From positions 1 through 39,937 of the forward strand of contig CAZVTR010000021.1 in the NCBI GenBank assembly GCA_964630305.1: a DNA stretch of 39,937 nucleotides, in the 5' to 3' direction. Under the pieces are notes generated by a model that saw only the letters and a list, made by a program, of their open reading frames with translations, was not told the DNA's origin and did no database searches. A program made the translations under genes and the position numbers. Of the stretch, positions 26,819 to 38,200 are shown piece after piece. Each line of letters starts with the position of its first letter. Position 1 is the first letter of the stretch. This DNA comes from JAKPPT01 sp964630305. Its GTDB lineage: Bacteria > Spirochaetota > Spirochaetia > Treponematales > UBA12059.

Positions 26819-26848
26819 ATTATAAGAGCTCATTGTTCGTTTGTCCAA
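26819..26848 (-). promoter_or_regulatory. Candidate sigma-70-type promoter for the chemoreceptor
   Basis: On the minus strand TTGGAC (26848-26843) and TATAAT (26824-26819) lie 18 bases apart, about 45 bases before the ATG. The motif differs from the sigma-28 consensus often found at motility genes. Confidence 0.5.
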
Positions 26849-26898
26849 TCATAGACTATAATTAATTTTCTTATAAACAATTGTTATTTTTTTACTAA

Positions 26899-27801
26899 TT
26901 ACTGATAAATAATAGAAAAATCATCAACGGTGGAAAACCCCAGCTTTTTATAGAGCTGTATTGCAGGAATATTTGTTTTTTTTACATAGAGACAGGGGAT
27001 TTTGCCTCGCTTATGGATATCGTTCATGAGAGCAGCCATAACAGCAGATCCAGCATGCAATCTTCTAAACTCAGGATATACAAAAACACCGCCTATCTGT
27101 TCATATGTACTGCCGCTGCCATTGATTTGTGCCCGTGCAATAATTTTATCCTTATATAGCGCTACATAAACTGGCACATGTAACAATGCAAATTGCTGAT
27201 TTGCTCTGCATACTGCAAGATTAAATTCATGAATTGGAGTTAACACTTCTTCTTTTTGATATGCTGCCTCAATAGCGATTAATTCCTGTAAATCGTCATT
27301 CGTTGCTTTTCTTACCTCTAACTCCATGTTAGTATCCAAAGGTACACTAGTACTATATGCAGTGTTATTTGTCTGAATCATAAAATCGTATGCAATTTTC
27401 ACACGAGCATGCGGTAAGTACTCTTCCATGATTTGTACATCACTGCTTCGTCCGATAACACCTTCGAATGACGTAATATAGTTTCGAAATTCCGAAAAGT
27501 ATCGATCACTAGTGTCACGAAGCTTGTGAATCATGTCACGAGAAAACACAGGATAGAGCATATGTGCTGATGAATAATACAGCAAACCGCTGATTTGTAT
27601 AGGTTTTCCCTGAGTAGTATCTAAATGTTCATCTTTGGGGATTTCATTAATAAAAGCCATACATACAGCGCTAGCAGGAAAATTATTGCGTGTTTTTTCT
27701 CTCATAATCCTTGTAATACAGCTCACGGAACATGGTTCTTCAATTTCTAAAAATGAGCAAACACTCTTAAAATGATTTTTAGCACATGGTATCCAATTCA
27801 C
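26899..27801 (-). CDS. GNAT-family N-acetyltransferase
   Basis: From GTG 27801 the product has 300 residues. The C-terminal half is a GNAT fold: the acetyl-CoA loop is in IGGVFVYPEFRRLHAGSAVM, followed by IPCLYVKKTNIPAIQLYKKLGF. The N-terminal 150 residues are a separate region of unknown role, rich in aromatic and Cys residues. The frame stays open up to 27867, but GTG 27801 is preferred: GGAG sits just ahead of it across the nagZ stop, which lies 7 bases upstream. Third gene of the trxB-nagZ-GNAT operon. Substrate unknown; acetylation of a cell-wall amino sugar recycled by NagZ is possible but speculative. Confidence 0.82.
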   Translation of the reverse strand: MNWIPCAKNHFKSVCSFLEIEEPCSVSCITRIMREKTRNNFPASAVCMAFINEIPKDEHLDTTQGKPIQISGLLYYSSAHMLYPVFSRDMIHKLRDTSDRYFSEFRNYITSFEGVIGRSSDVQIMEEYLPHARVKIAYDFMIQTNNTAYSTSVPLDTNMELEVRKATNDDLQELIAIEAAYQKEEVLTPIHEFNLAVCRANQQFALLHVPVYVALYKDKIIARAQINGSGSTYEQIGGVFVYPEFRRLHAGSAVMAALMNDIHKRGKIPCLYVKKTNIPAIQLYKKLGFSTVDDFSIIYQ

Positions 27802-27808
27802 TCTAGCT

Positions 27809-29746
27809 TTACTCCAGAGCTGTAATCGGGAATGATCCAAACAAAGGCAATCTCCCTTGCAACGCAAGTAAACCTACTTGAAAAGATTCCCGAGCAAAAG
27901 AATATACTGCAATAATATATGCTTTATTGATAAAATTTTTAACATGCCATGGATTGAGAACAGAAAGGATATAAACTGTTTTACCCTGGTTCAGTGCTTC
28001 TTCAGGGTAGCGAGCTGATGCCTGGTTTGCTACACACACCAGCACTGTTTTAACAAAAGGTAATCTTTCTCTAAAAATTGCCATTTCTTCAGCAACAGGG
28101 ATAGAATCCGGCAAGTATGATATTTTTATAACTTGAGCAGCCGGATATATTTTTTTTACTTCTTGAGTAAGTTCATAGAATTGGCTTACTACGAGCAGAT
28201 TGCTTGTTTCTTTAAGCGGGACGAAAGGGACTGACCCTATTTTGGTTACCGACCGGCTAGCTTGTTCAAAGAAAAATTGACGCTCATTTTTCTCCTCTAA
28301 ATTTTTTCCTCCAGAAGGAAGTTCTAATAAATAAGCTCTATCAACTTTTCCAATATATCTCAATTTTGCTTTTAGAACTCTTTTCACTGAATCATCTACA
28401 CGGTTTTTAAATTCTTTATCTGAAACATATCGTTTTTTTAACTGAGTCCAAAGATAGCCATCTGGTTCTAACTCCCTGGAAATAAGAATCATGTCGTTTC
28501 CAGCCATGATTGCTTTTTCGCATGCTTCTTCAAGGCTTCCTTCTGAGAGTGCTCCTTGCATTACTAAATCATCAGTAATTACGATACCGTTAAACTGGAG
28601 TTCCTTGCGAAGAATTTTTGTTATCATTGTTTGAGAAAGCGATGCTGGCTCCTTTGTACCAGTAATATCTGGATAGGCAAGATGTCCGCTCATCACAGCG
28701 GGGAGCCCTTCCTTTATTAGCAGTTTATAGGGAACAAGTTCGCGTTTATCCAAAGTTTCTTTACTAACAGTAATTACAGGCAATGTCCCATGCGAATCAT
28801 ACACCGTGTCTCCATGACCGGGGAAGTGTTTTGCCACAGGGACAACGCCAGCTTTAAGCGCTCCCTGCATCCATGCTGCCCCTAAATACGCTGTATGCTC
28901 TGGGTTATCAGAAAAAGCTCGCGGCCCAATTATCGTACTGGCTGGGTTTGTTGCAAGATCGACAGTTGGAGCAAAGTTCATTAAGATGCCTAGCTTGTAC
29001 AATTCTTTATTGATGTAGTAACTGCTCCAATAAGCATCATCAATCCAGCCAGATGCTCCAATAGCCATGTTCCCAGGGGTTACCGTTGTAGCGCCTTTTA
29101 CATGACGGATCCAGCCTCCTTCCTGATCTGTTGCAACAAAAGGTGGTATGCGGTATGGCCCTGAATCTGCAGTTTTATAAATAAGGCGAAGGCTCTGCAC
29201 AAGAATTTCGGTATTTTCAGCATTCCAGCCAAATATTTTTACTCCGCCAACACCGCGCCGCTGAATCCACCGCAAAAACGATGCTGAAGGCTCTGTTCCA
29301 AAATACGTTAACATAAAAAGCTGAGCCAATCTTTCGTCTGCATTCATCGATTCAAAAAGTTTCAAGGCAAGGTTTTCAAGAAGTTTATCAGATTCAAAAG
29401 TCATTAGAGGTGAATCGAATGCATTTTTGTTGGCTGCGCGTGTTTTATGGTATGCATTGCTCTGAGACCAAAAATCTATTGTCGTAGTAGTTTCCTGCTG
29501 TAATACCGTTGTTTTGTCAGCAGGTGCTGGATTGGAAACATTAGCATGCACATTCACAGACTGAAGTTCCGAATTTGAACTTGAAGTTACCAGTCCTTGA
29601 TTGTTTTCCATGATAGATTGACTACTTGCTTTCAGTTTGCAACCTATGAGGATTCCGGCAATCGCGATTCCTGCAAGTATCCCTTTGGTTAATGAAACGA
29701 GTAGCGCTTTTCTATAACTGCATGATTCTGTTTTACAACGATGCAT
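27809..29746 (-). CDS. nagZ: Beta-N-acetylhexosaminidase, GH3 family (NagZ-like lipoprotein)
   Basis: GH3 enzymes of this group release N-acetylglucosamine from cell-wall or other glycans. ATDQEGGWIRHVKG, PTVDLATNP, the catalytic loop KHFPGHGDTVYDSHGTLP, and the nucleophile region VITDDLVMQGAL are all present. The family's usual enzyme is about 340 residues. This one has 645, with an N-terminal extension including a hydrophobic stretch and a likely lipobox LIGC (C36), and a C-terminal domain after about residue 440 like that of longer GH3 proteins. It is probably anchored outside the cytoplasm. Its start overlaps the trxB stop (TGATG). Confidence 0.88.
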   Translation of the reverse strand: MHRCKTESCSYRKALLVSLTKGILAGIAIAGILIGCKLKASSQSIMENNQGLVTSSSNSELQSVNVHANVSNPAPADKTTVLQQETTTTIDFWSQSNAYHKTRAANKNAFDSPLMTFESDKLLENLALKLFESMNADERLAQLFMLTYFGTEPSASFLRWIQRRGVGGVKIFGWNAENTEILVQSLRLIYKTADSGPYRIPPFVATDQEGGWIRHVKGATTVTPGNMAIGASGWIDDAYWSSYYINKELYKLGILMNFAPTVDLATNPASTIIGPRAFSDNPEHTAYLGAAWMQGALKAGVVPVAKHFPGHGDTVYDSHGTLPVITVSKETLDKRELVPYKLLIKEGLPAVMSGHLAYPDITGTKEPASLSQTMITKILRKELQFNGIVITDDLVMQGALSEGSLEEACEKAIMAGNDMILISRELEPDGYLWTQLKKRYVSDKEFKNRVDDSVKRVLKAKLRYIGKVDRAYLLELPSGGKNLEEKNERQFFFEQASRSVTKIGSVPFVPLKETSNLLVVSQFYELTQEVKKIYPAAQVIKISYLPDSIPVAEEMAIFRERLPFVKTVLVCVANQASARYPEEALNQGKTVYILSVLNPWHVKNFINKAYIIAVYSFARESFQVGLLALQGRLPLFGSFPITALE

Positions 29747-30681
29747 CAGCGATATGCTTTTCCTTCGAGTTCATCAATATACTGCGCTGCGCAGTGTGCT
29801 GCAATAGCACCATCTCCTGCTGCAGTGACAACCTGCCTGAACGGTGTGGCTCGCACATCTCCTGCTGCATAGAGTCCGGGAATATTCGTCTCCATTCGTT
29901 GATTGGTCAGTATCGATCCGGTTTCATCCTTTGCAACATCTGGAGGCAAAAAGGCTGTTTGAGGATCAGAGCCAATAAATACAAACACAGCCGAACACGC
30001 TAACTCGGATACTTCATGTGTCTGTACATTTTCCAGCACAACACTCTCTACTGATTTTGTTCCTTTAATTTCTTTAACAACACTATTCCAGATAACTGTT
30101 ATCTTTTCATTATGGAGCACGCGATCAGCGAGAGCTTTCTGAGCTCTAAAACGATCCCTGCGATGCACCATGGTAACCGAGCTTGCCAGTTTAGAAAGAA
30201 ACATTGCCTCATCGCACGCTGAATCTCCACCACCGACAACAACGACATGTTTATTTTTGAAAAAAGGACCATCACAAGTCGCGCAATATGATACACCGCG
30301 TCCGGAAAAGGTTTCTTCACCGGGAACGCCAATATGCCTGTGTTTAGCTCCAGTTGCCACAATTACTGTTTTTGCATAAAGCTCGCCATCGGTGGTTTTT
30401 AGTATAAACCTGTTTCCGTCCTTTGCCACATGTTCAACTGAAGTGCTTTGAATGGCAGCACCAAACCGTTCTGCCTGTGTTTTCATTGCATCTGCCCATG
30501 TATATCCATCGACTGGCTCAAGTAATCCTGGATAGTTTTCGAGCTTGTCTATGAGCAACGCCTGTCCGCCATGCGCCATTTCTTCAAGTACTAGCACTTT
30601 CAAGTTAGCTCGGACTGCATATTGCGCCGCAGATAAACCAGCTGCGCCAGCTCCAATAATAATGGTGTCCCACATCTCCAT
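29746..30681 (-). CDS. trxB: Thioredoxin reductase
   Basis: This FAD/NADPH enzyme keeps thioredoxin reduced in the cytoplasm. It shows GAGAAGLSAAQYA for FAD, the redox-active CATC (C133, C136), GGGDSACDEA for NADPH, and GLYAAGDVRATPFRQV near the C-terminus. ATG 30681, preceded by GGAGG, gives 311 residues, the normal size; a frame at 30711 is rejected. A good promoter lies at 30712-30740. It leads an operon with nagZ and a GNAT gene, an unusual combination. Confidence 0.94.
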   Translation of the reverse strand: MEMWDTIIIGAGAAGLSAAQYAVRANLKVLVLEEMAHGGQALLIDKLENYPGLLEPVDGYTWADAMKTQAERFGAAIQSTSVEHVAKDGNRFILKTTDGELYAKTVIVATGAKHRHIGVPGEETFSGRGVSYCATCDGPFFKNKHVVVVGGGDSACDEAMFLSKLASSVTMVHRRDRFRAQKALADRVLHNEKITVIWNSVVKEIKGTKSVESVVLENVQTHEVSELACSAVFVFIGSDPQTAFLPPDVAKDETGSILTNQRMETNIPGLYAAGDVRATPFRQVVTAAGDGAIAAHCAAQYIDELEGKAYR

Positions 30682-30711
30682 ATTGCCTCCATTGGTAACA
30701 ATTTCGTACAT

Positions 30712-30740
30712 AATATAGCATTTTTAATATATATTGGCAA
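30712..30740 (-). promoter_or_regulatory. Candidate promoter for trxB-nagZ-GNAT
   Basis: On the minus strand TTGCCA (30740-30735) and TATATT (30717-30712) are exactly 17 bases apart, about 30 bases before the trxB ATG. It is the clearest promoter candidate in the window. Confidence 0.6.
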
Positions 30741-30832
30741 AACTATAATTAAGCTCGTTCGCATATAAAAGTGAAAAGCTACCATCTCTATAGCATCTTT
30801 TCCAAACGAACATTGATCAGTATATTCATTAT

Positions 30833-32161
30833 ATGAGTATAAAACAAAAAATACTAGTATTGCTGCTGTGTATACAGATTACTGCTCTGCATTTTGCAAC
30901 TGCTCAGCCTGAGCAAAATGCATCTAAATATCAACAGCTCTTATCTCCTGATGAGTATATATCAGTGTTATCATCTATTATTTCACTTCCTGCTCGAGAT
31001 AAGCTGATGTATGCTGGTTTTATTTTTTCTTCATCCAGTAAGGAACAGCAAAAAATTGGGATAGAAAAACTAACACAGCTATTAGAAAGAGCTCAAGCTC
31101 TACGTGAAGATGTGCCGGATCTTTATGAACGTGGCAATAAGGTGTTTGAACTGCTCTACCCCGATGTCCTTAAACGTTATCAGGAAACCAGCACAACCTT
31201 GCATGAAGCCCTCATTTCTGGAACCTACAATTGCGTATCATCATCAGTGCTGTTTTATCTTACAGCGATTGAAGCAGGTCTCCCTGTATCGGTCTATCTC
31301 ACAGAAAGCCATATGTTTTGCAGGGTTACGCTGCCGGGCAATCAGGTTATTACCGCGGAAACGACAAGCCCTTATGGCTGGGATCCTGGCTCTCCTCGAC
31401 CGGTACGAAGCAGTAATCCTAGTCTAAAATCGTACGCATATACACCTAAAGCAGACTATAAAACAGCAGTTATGATAAGTCCGGAAATGATGATAGCAAC
31501 TATTGCCTCAAATAGAATTTATTTACTTGAAACTAGAAAAGACTATGTATCCGCACTTAAACTTGCCATTGCAATGTACTATTTTTTCCCAGCAGAAGAA
31601 TACCGTATACTTGTCCTTGAGCGCGTCAATAATGTTGCAAGCGTTCTTGTTAATCAAAAAAACTATACTGATGCACTGGATCTGCTGGACGCCGCAATTG
31701 ACCGATTTGGGACCACTCCGCTTATTGATAAGCTCCATGCACAGCTTATACTGGCTAATGTTTTAGATACGCTTTCGCTGCGTCCTTTTGAAGAATCGAA
31801 AACTATTATTCTCTATTTGTATCAAGAGAAAACTATCACCGCAAAAGAATTTGAACAGGCCTTAGCATATATCTACTCAATGCGTGTTAATGAAATTCAG
31901 AAAAAAGAAGGCTGGTTTAAAGCATGGCAGGAACTCAAACCTGTTGCTGAGCAGTATCCGCAATTTTCTTCACTGGCAAATCTCTATAAAACTGTTTACT
32001 CAAACTGGGTTTCTGAAGTTCACAATAAGTTTGCAGTTTACTTTAATAATCAGAATTATGATGCAGCACGTACAGTTCTTATGAGCGCGTTAGAATGGGC
32101 TCCTTCAGAATCACGACTTCTCGAAGACCTGGCACTACTTAATAAAGTACAAAAAAAATAA
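30833..32161 (+). CDS. Exported transglutaminase-like protein with helical repeats
   Basis: The 442-residue protein starts with a signal peptide (LVLLLCIQITALHF, cleavage near ATAQ). Residues about 120-190 look like a transglutaminase/SirB1-like core: C134 in GTYNCVSSSVLFYL and H160 in TESHMFCRV match the catalytic Cys-His order, with an acidic residue soon after in TAETTSPYGWD. The remaining ~230 residues are helical and TPR-like (YTDALDLLDAAIDRFG, YDAARTVLMSALEWAP). Probable location is periplasm or surface. It converges on the giant repeat-protein gene. Whether it is an amide-bond enzyme or only a fold relative is not decided by sequence. Confidence 0.7.
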   Translation: MSIKQKILVLLLCIQITALHFATAQPEQNASKYQQLLSPDEYISVLSSIISLPARDKLMYAGFIFSSSSKEQQKIGIEKLTQLLERAQALREDVPDLYERGNKVFELLYPDVLKRYQETSTTLHEALISGTYNCVSSSVLFYLTAIEAGLPVSVYLTESHMFCRVTLPGNQVITAETTSPYGWDPGSPRPVRSSNPSLKSYAYTPKADYKTAVMISPEMMIATIASNRIYLLETRKDYVSALKLAIAMYYFFPAEEYRILVLERVNNVASVLVNQKNYTDALDLLDAAIDRFGTTPLIDKLHAQLILANVLDTLSLRPFEESKTIILYLYQEKTITAKEFEQALAYIYSMRVNEIQKKEGWFKAWQELKPVAEQYPQFSSLANLYKTVYSNWVSEVHNKFAVYFNNQNYDAARTVLMSALEWAPSESRLLEDLALLNKVQKK

Positions 32162-32173
32162 CCTTATAAAAAA

Positions 32174-32202
32174 AGGCAGTACGGTATAATACAGTACTGC
32201 CT
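32174..32202 (-). terminator. Terminator for the giant repeat-protein gene
   Basis: AGGCAGTAC (32174-32182) pairs with GTACTGCCT (32194-32202), a 9-bp stem. Read on the minus strand it is followed by a run of seven T, so it mainly serves the minus-strand gene ending at 32229. On the plus strand no T-run follows. Confidence 0.8.
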
Positions 32203-32228
32203 CTCATACCCCTCTATAGATTTTTATA

Positions 32229-35200
32229 TCAGAATAATCCTATACGAACACCAAATGCTATATTAGGCCGGACTAATTCCTCGATGCTCGTTGATGCTTC
32301 CGACGGAATAAATATTAATGAGCCTTCAACATACAGTGCATAGCTCTTTAATACCACCCAATCCTTGAATGTTATTTTAGCAAATTCCCACTGGCCGAGA
32401 ATTGATGAAAGAATTATATAACGTCCTTCTGGAGGATTAAAGAGATTTGCAAGATCTTTTTGCATGCTAAAGTAGGTAAAATTAGCACCCATTGTAAAGG
32501 ACATAGAGAAGAAATCCCAATCCGGCCCAAAGTAGTAACCAAACGGAAGATATGCAATATTTGCCAGAAGCTTTAATCCAAGCACATAACCACCAAATCG
32601 TGAAATATCAGCAGGAGGTGTGTCATCTGTTAATATGCCAAAGATATTATCCCATGTTGGACGTGCATCAAAACCTTGTCCAAGTGCAAACTGCAGTTTA
32701 ACGTTATCATCAAAGAATGATAATCCGAGACCGGTCTCATACCGTGTAGCACCAAGCACATGTGCATCAAAATATGAACCCTGAATAAACCCTGGTACTG
32801 AGTACGCTGCTTTATCACCAGTTCGAATAAGCACACCTACTTCTTTAAGCCCATCTTCATCAAAGGCGGTTCCCACAATACTTATTTTCTGGTTAAAGCG
32901 GCCATTTTCTTCCGGTGCTATTACAGTAACAGTTGGTTTTTTTGTATCAACCGTTACATTTACTTTACGAACAGCATAATCGCCATTAGCAAAAGTGACC
33001 CTTACCAGTATACGAAGCTCACCATTTACATAGTCCTGTGTTTCGAGACGGAATTTATATGCTGGAACACCTTTTGCTTCCATGAAGGTTCTGCCGTTAT
33101 CAAAACTATATTCTACTTTAACCGGTGTTCGTTCTTTAAGCTGCTGCTGATACAAAGCCCATGCCTGTTTATCGGTTTTATCAGCCACGGGCATATCCCA
33201 ACCGCAGGTTCCTGTAACGTAAGGTCTGCCTGTAATAAAATCGCCAGTGGAAATTGAATCAATAGTGAGCCATGGCCCATACTGTTCATACAGTATTGTT
33301 CTCGTTTCTGATTTTATTACTGTCCCTTCTTCTGCGCTTGTTTCCACACGGATACTCAATGAACCGTCAGAAAGCTCCTCTTGTTTCATTGGTAAGTTAA
33401 AATAACCTTCTTTATTGATATCGACAGTAGCATATGGTTCATTATTTAAATAAACTACAGCACGCCTATATTGTTTATTTGAAGTAACTTTACCGGATAT
33501 AGCAAATGAGCCGCTTACTTTTTCTCCATGCACCGGGAATATGATGTCTATATTCTCAGCTTTCTGCCCTGATAACACCATAAAGTTTCTTGCTACATAC
33601 GATTCATTATTGGCAAAGTCTGTTGCAGTTACACGGAGGTTATACCAGCCAGGAGCAAGTTTAGAAATATCAATTGCTTTTGAGAAAACAGTATTGAGCG
33701 GTAACTCAGTTTTTATTGTCCCTGCAGCACTGCCAATCGGACTTATTTCCATAACAAGACTCTTTAGTGCAATATTATCGGATACCCTGCCACCAAGAAT
33801 AAAGCTCCCAAAAAGCTCAGAACCATCAAATGGTGTATCCAAACTGACTGCTGGCACCGTGTTATCAATTGAAACAAGTCCTGCAGCAAAACCCGGAGTA
33901 TCATAGTTATCAACAATGCGAATGTAGATACTATGGACGCCATCTTTCAAAATTCGTGTATCCAAAGAGTAAGTCCATGACGTAGTGCCGACTGCTTTGT
34001 TATACGTATTGCCATTATCAAACGACACCCATACTTCTTTAATGCCGTTTGCATCCGATGCTGTGCCTTTAAGTACTATTGCTCCTCGCACGGTTGTATT
34101 GAGCGGTTCTATAAGTTCACCAACAGGCTCAGCACGGCTCACACGGAATACCCGTTTAGCAATTTCGCCTTTAACACCGTTAATATCAATTGCATATGCT
34201 TCAAAAGTATGTTCATTATCTGCAATCTCGAGCAATTTGAAAGGAACTGAGAAGCTGTTAGTGTTTTCAATTGTCTGCCAATCACCGCCATCAATGCGCC
34301 ATGCAATTGATGCTACACCGTCATCATCATATGCAATGCCAGATACAACAAAATCACTCCGCATTACCTCCATTTCTGCAGGAATGCTAACCTGTACTAC
34401 TGGCTTATCTGCATTAATGTTAACAATAAACGAAGGGTTATCTTTTGCAAGCGGGTAGTAGATTGTCTGATTCCCTGCTTTATCGGTAATGCGATAGGCT
34501 AAAAGTTCAGGACCTGCTGTGAGGAGTCCAAGGTCGAGCATACGTTCGAGAATAAGATAGCCTGAGAATGGGGGAATAACTGCATCTTTTCCAGTAGGCA
34601 AGGGTTCTAAATATCCTCTCGGGTACCATTTGTCATTTTCAATAATGTCCCAGCGTTTTCCGTCAATTGAGTATTCAACTTTAGCAATATCACCTGCATC
34701 TTGAATTTCAAGCACATGCAGTATAAAACCATTTACCTCTTCGTTATTTTTCGGTAACACGGTTATCACTGTGGGTGCCTGTGTATCTTTTACAATTGGC
34801 AGTAATGCTAGACTGCTCCTCCCTGCATTATCAGTTGCTCGCACCCATATCTGATATCCGCCATCTGCAAAGCTAGAAAGCGGTATCATTAAATTAACAG
34901 GACTTTCACTACTTGCCTTAGTGCTCAACGGAGAAGCCTGCCATGTCTGGCCATAATCGAGACTATACTCAAGCAATTTTATACCATTTGCGTCTTGTAC
35001 AGTCCCAGTAATCTGCACCTGATCTTTTACCCAGCGTGGTGCTTCAGTATTGTTGAGTACCAATTGAGGTGCTTCTGCATCGCTAATTATAGTAAACAAC
35101 GATGTCTCATATTTTTCATTATCAACAGTGGTAACAACGAGCTTAGATTCTGGACCTACACCCTCTCCATTAACAGTAACAGTAATAATACTGCCTTCAA

Positions 35201-38200
35201 AATTTACTGCTAAATATGGTACTTCCGGAGAAAGCACCGCTGTCTTAATTGGTCTTCCATTAAAATATGCCCGAACTGTATCACCAGGCTTGCAGAGCAG
35301 TACATTGCTTTCATTAAACCTGCCGTCAATGAGATACACTTTTTCGCTGTCTTCAAGCCCTTGTGTTTGCTCAGGAGCGACTCGGTACAACACTGTATTC
35401 CTAGCAGAAACAAGCCCTGCTGTATCTTCTGTTCTTGTTTCAAGCAGCACTCGTCCATAGGGCAGTTTTATCGAGAGCGGAATTGAAATTAACAGTGAAC
35501 CATCCGGTGATGGCTTAGTTGGCAGCGTTGCTTTAACCCATTCGCCCTCATTAAAACGGTATTCAAACACTTTAATCGGAACTGCTGAAACAACAGAAAG
35601 ATCGAGCGTTGAGCCTTCTGCTATAACAACAGGCATACCCTGCACAAACTGAACAGGTATATTCTTAGTCTTTACTGCATTAAATGCTATAGTAATTTCA
35701 TCGCCAGTGCGGATAAATGTTGCCTGCAATTTCTTTGAACTATTGCCAAGACTGTCAACGGCTACCGCAGTTAGTGTGCGCCGGCCAGGAGGAATTGCTC
35801 CTGGATCTACAGCGAACAAAGGGCCCTCACCTTCTGATCCAAATGCAGCAGCATCGAGTCCAACCGATACAGATCGTATGCCTGCATTGCTCACAGCATA
35901 CACAATAACAGGCATATCACGAGTGAGTGTAAGTCCATCGAATTGTGTTAAGAGCCTGATATCAGGAACAAAACTCGCTGCATCAAGCGTAATCTTATAG
36001 GTTTGCACTGTTCTATTGCCGCTTCCGTCGATTGCTGTAATCACTGCATCGAGACTGGTGGTCTTTGCCGGGAACGATATCGATTTTACACCGATAGTTC
36101 CTCCTGGCGTGAGTTCAAAATCACCAGCTTCAGTTCCGATTTTATATGACAGTTTCGAGATACCAAAAAGGTCATCGGCCTGCACCGCTAAGGTAAACGT
36201 TTGACCGGCATTTGTTCCAGGACTAATGAGTGTAACCTGAGGAGGCGTTGAATCATACTCTATTTCACAGCGGGTAATATATTCCTGGCCATCCTGATCG
36301 AGGGCTTTGAACCAGAGCGTTATGCGGCCATCAGCTTGTGAAGGCAATTTTGCAGTCCCTTCAAACTCGCCTGCTGTTTTAGCTGCTTTTAATGGGATGG
36401 CTGTAGCTATTGCATCTTTTGAAAAACCATAGAATATCTCAGGTTTTTTAGGATTAAGTCCAAGCCCAGCTACTTTTATGGTAAAGTTTGCCGCACCGGT
36501 AATACGAATAACGCGATCAAGTTCTTTCGGAAAATCTGTAGCGCCATTGGCAAAAAGCGGTGCACTCCACGATACAGCCCCTATAGCATCAGTTCCTGTG
36601 AGTACAATGCCTGGACCACCTTCAATGGAAATAGTGTTTGCTTTTACGACATCTCTGCTTTCTGGAATATATGGCTCTACAGTTGTTTTAACATTTTGGG
36701 CTGCATTAATTGTGCTGACATTGCCTGCTTTGTCGGTGACGCGTACCTGCACTGCACCGCTTTTAGGATTAGCGGTAAAACTTATAACCGATGCAGGCTG
36801 TATTTTTTCTACTGCAGTGCCGCGTATCACTTCTACCGAAGCAATGCTCCAGAGCGGCTCATCAATTGCACACACAAAGGTTGTGCTGCCTCCCGCTCTA
36901 TCTGCTGTCAAAGAACCTGCAAGCGGAGCAAGCACTTGAATCTGAGGAGCAGCAGCATCAACCATGACAGCTGTGTTTTGTACAGCTTCTCCGCCTGTTG
37001 CAGAAAGCACTCGTACGCTGATGAGCGTAGGACCACTTAGCCCGGTATTTGGCACAGTCAAAGAGAATTCTTTACCTTTTACTGCTGCTGGCTGCCAGCT
37101 TCCGCCATTAATCGATACTTCAGCCTGAGCAAGCACCGATCCATCGGTTATTGCACCTGCTACTTCTATTGAACCTTTCTGCCAGCTTCCAAACACTGGT
37201 TTTGAAAGCATAAACGCTGGTGGCAGAGCACCTGTTCTAAACACATAGGGTCCCGCTTCAATGCGTCTATTTTTAGTGGTAATGACCACTACTTTAGTAG
37301 GCTTTGTGATACCTTCTGCATTAAATGTAATGCGCACAAGATTGTTTTCCTGTATAGCTTTAACCACGTCAGTTGCGGGTTCAAGGCTTACAGTTTTTAT
37401 TTGTTCATCGGGGTAGGGAGCAATAAACGAACCAGTAAGCGGTTTTGTTTGAGTAATTTCTATGACTTCGCCTTTATCAGTATTGGCAAAATCTAATAGC
37501 GGGCCAACTCGTAATCGAGCAAAATTGGTGCCATACACAGGCACTCTCAGCAAACCAGTTTTGCCAGCTGCATCTACAGCCTGTATTTCTACTGTGAGTA
37601 CACCAAATAAAGGCGGAAGCGGCAATGTAAATGCTGCATCACCAGGAGTTTTTCCTACCGTAAGCGGCACTGGCGTACCGCCGTTTATTGCATAGGTAAC
37701 TTTTACGAGCTGATTTTCTGCCTTTATTACTCCCGATAATACTGCTTTACCATCAAGCGTAGAAAGTTCAATGCCTTCAACAAAAGGCTTTTGTCCGCTT
37801 GAATCAGCTGCATGCGTTACGCTTATAGCCGGACCTGCGCCGTACCAGGTAAAGGGGATCACAGCAGGATTACTGCGCTTGCCATATACATCGACCGCCC
37901 AAACAGAAAGTGTATGAGTTCCAAAACTTATACCGTTTGTGGTAATTGCGAACGAACCATCTGTTGCATATTCTTGTTCCTGATTTTTATCGATTTGCCA
38001 GATTATCTTTGCAACACCATCATCATCACGGGCAAAACCCTGTATAATCAGCATGTCTGATAACTTATCAGAAGCTTTCGGAGTCATTACGGTAAGTAAC
38101 GGTAAATCCTGGGCAGGATCAACAGTTCGTGTAATAGTTGTATTTCGCACATTGCCTGCGATATCGGTTACCTTAAAGGTTATGCTTATCTTGCCAGTTG

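Noticed and set aside
27802..27867. N-terminal extension of the acetyltransferase overlapping nagZ
   Set aside because: GTG 27801 with GGAG spanning the nagZ stop is a better start. The extra residues are out-of-frame nagZ codons.
33985..34458. 157-residue open frame on the plus strand inside the giant gene
   Set aside because: It is antisense to a clear coding region with conserved Ig-like repeats and has no ribosome-binding site or recognisable domain. The same holds for 36478-36939 and 33541-33906.
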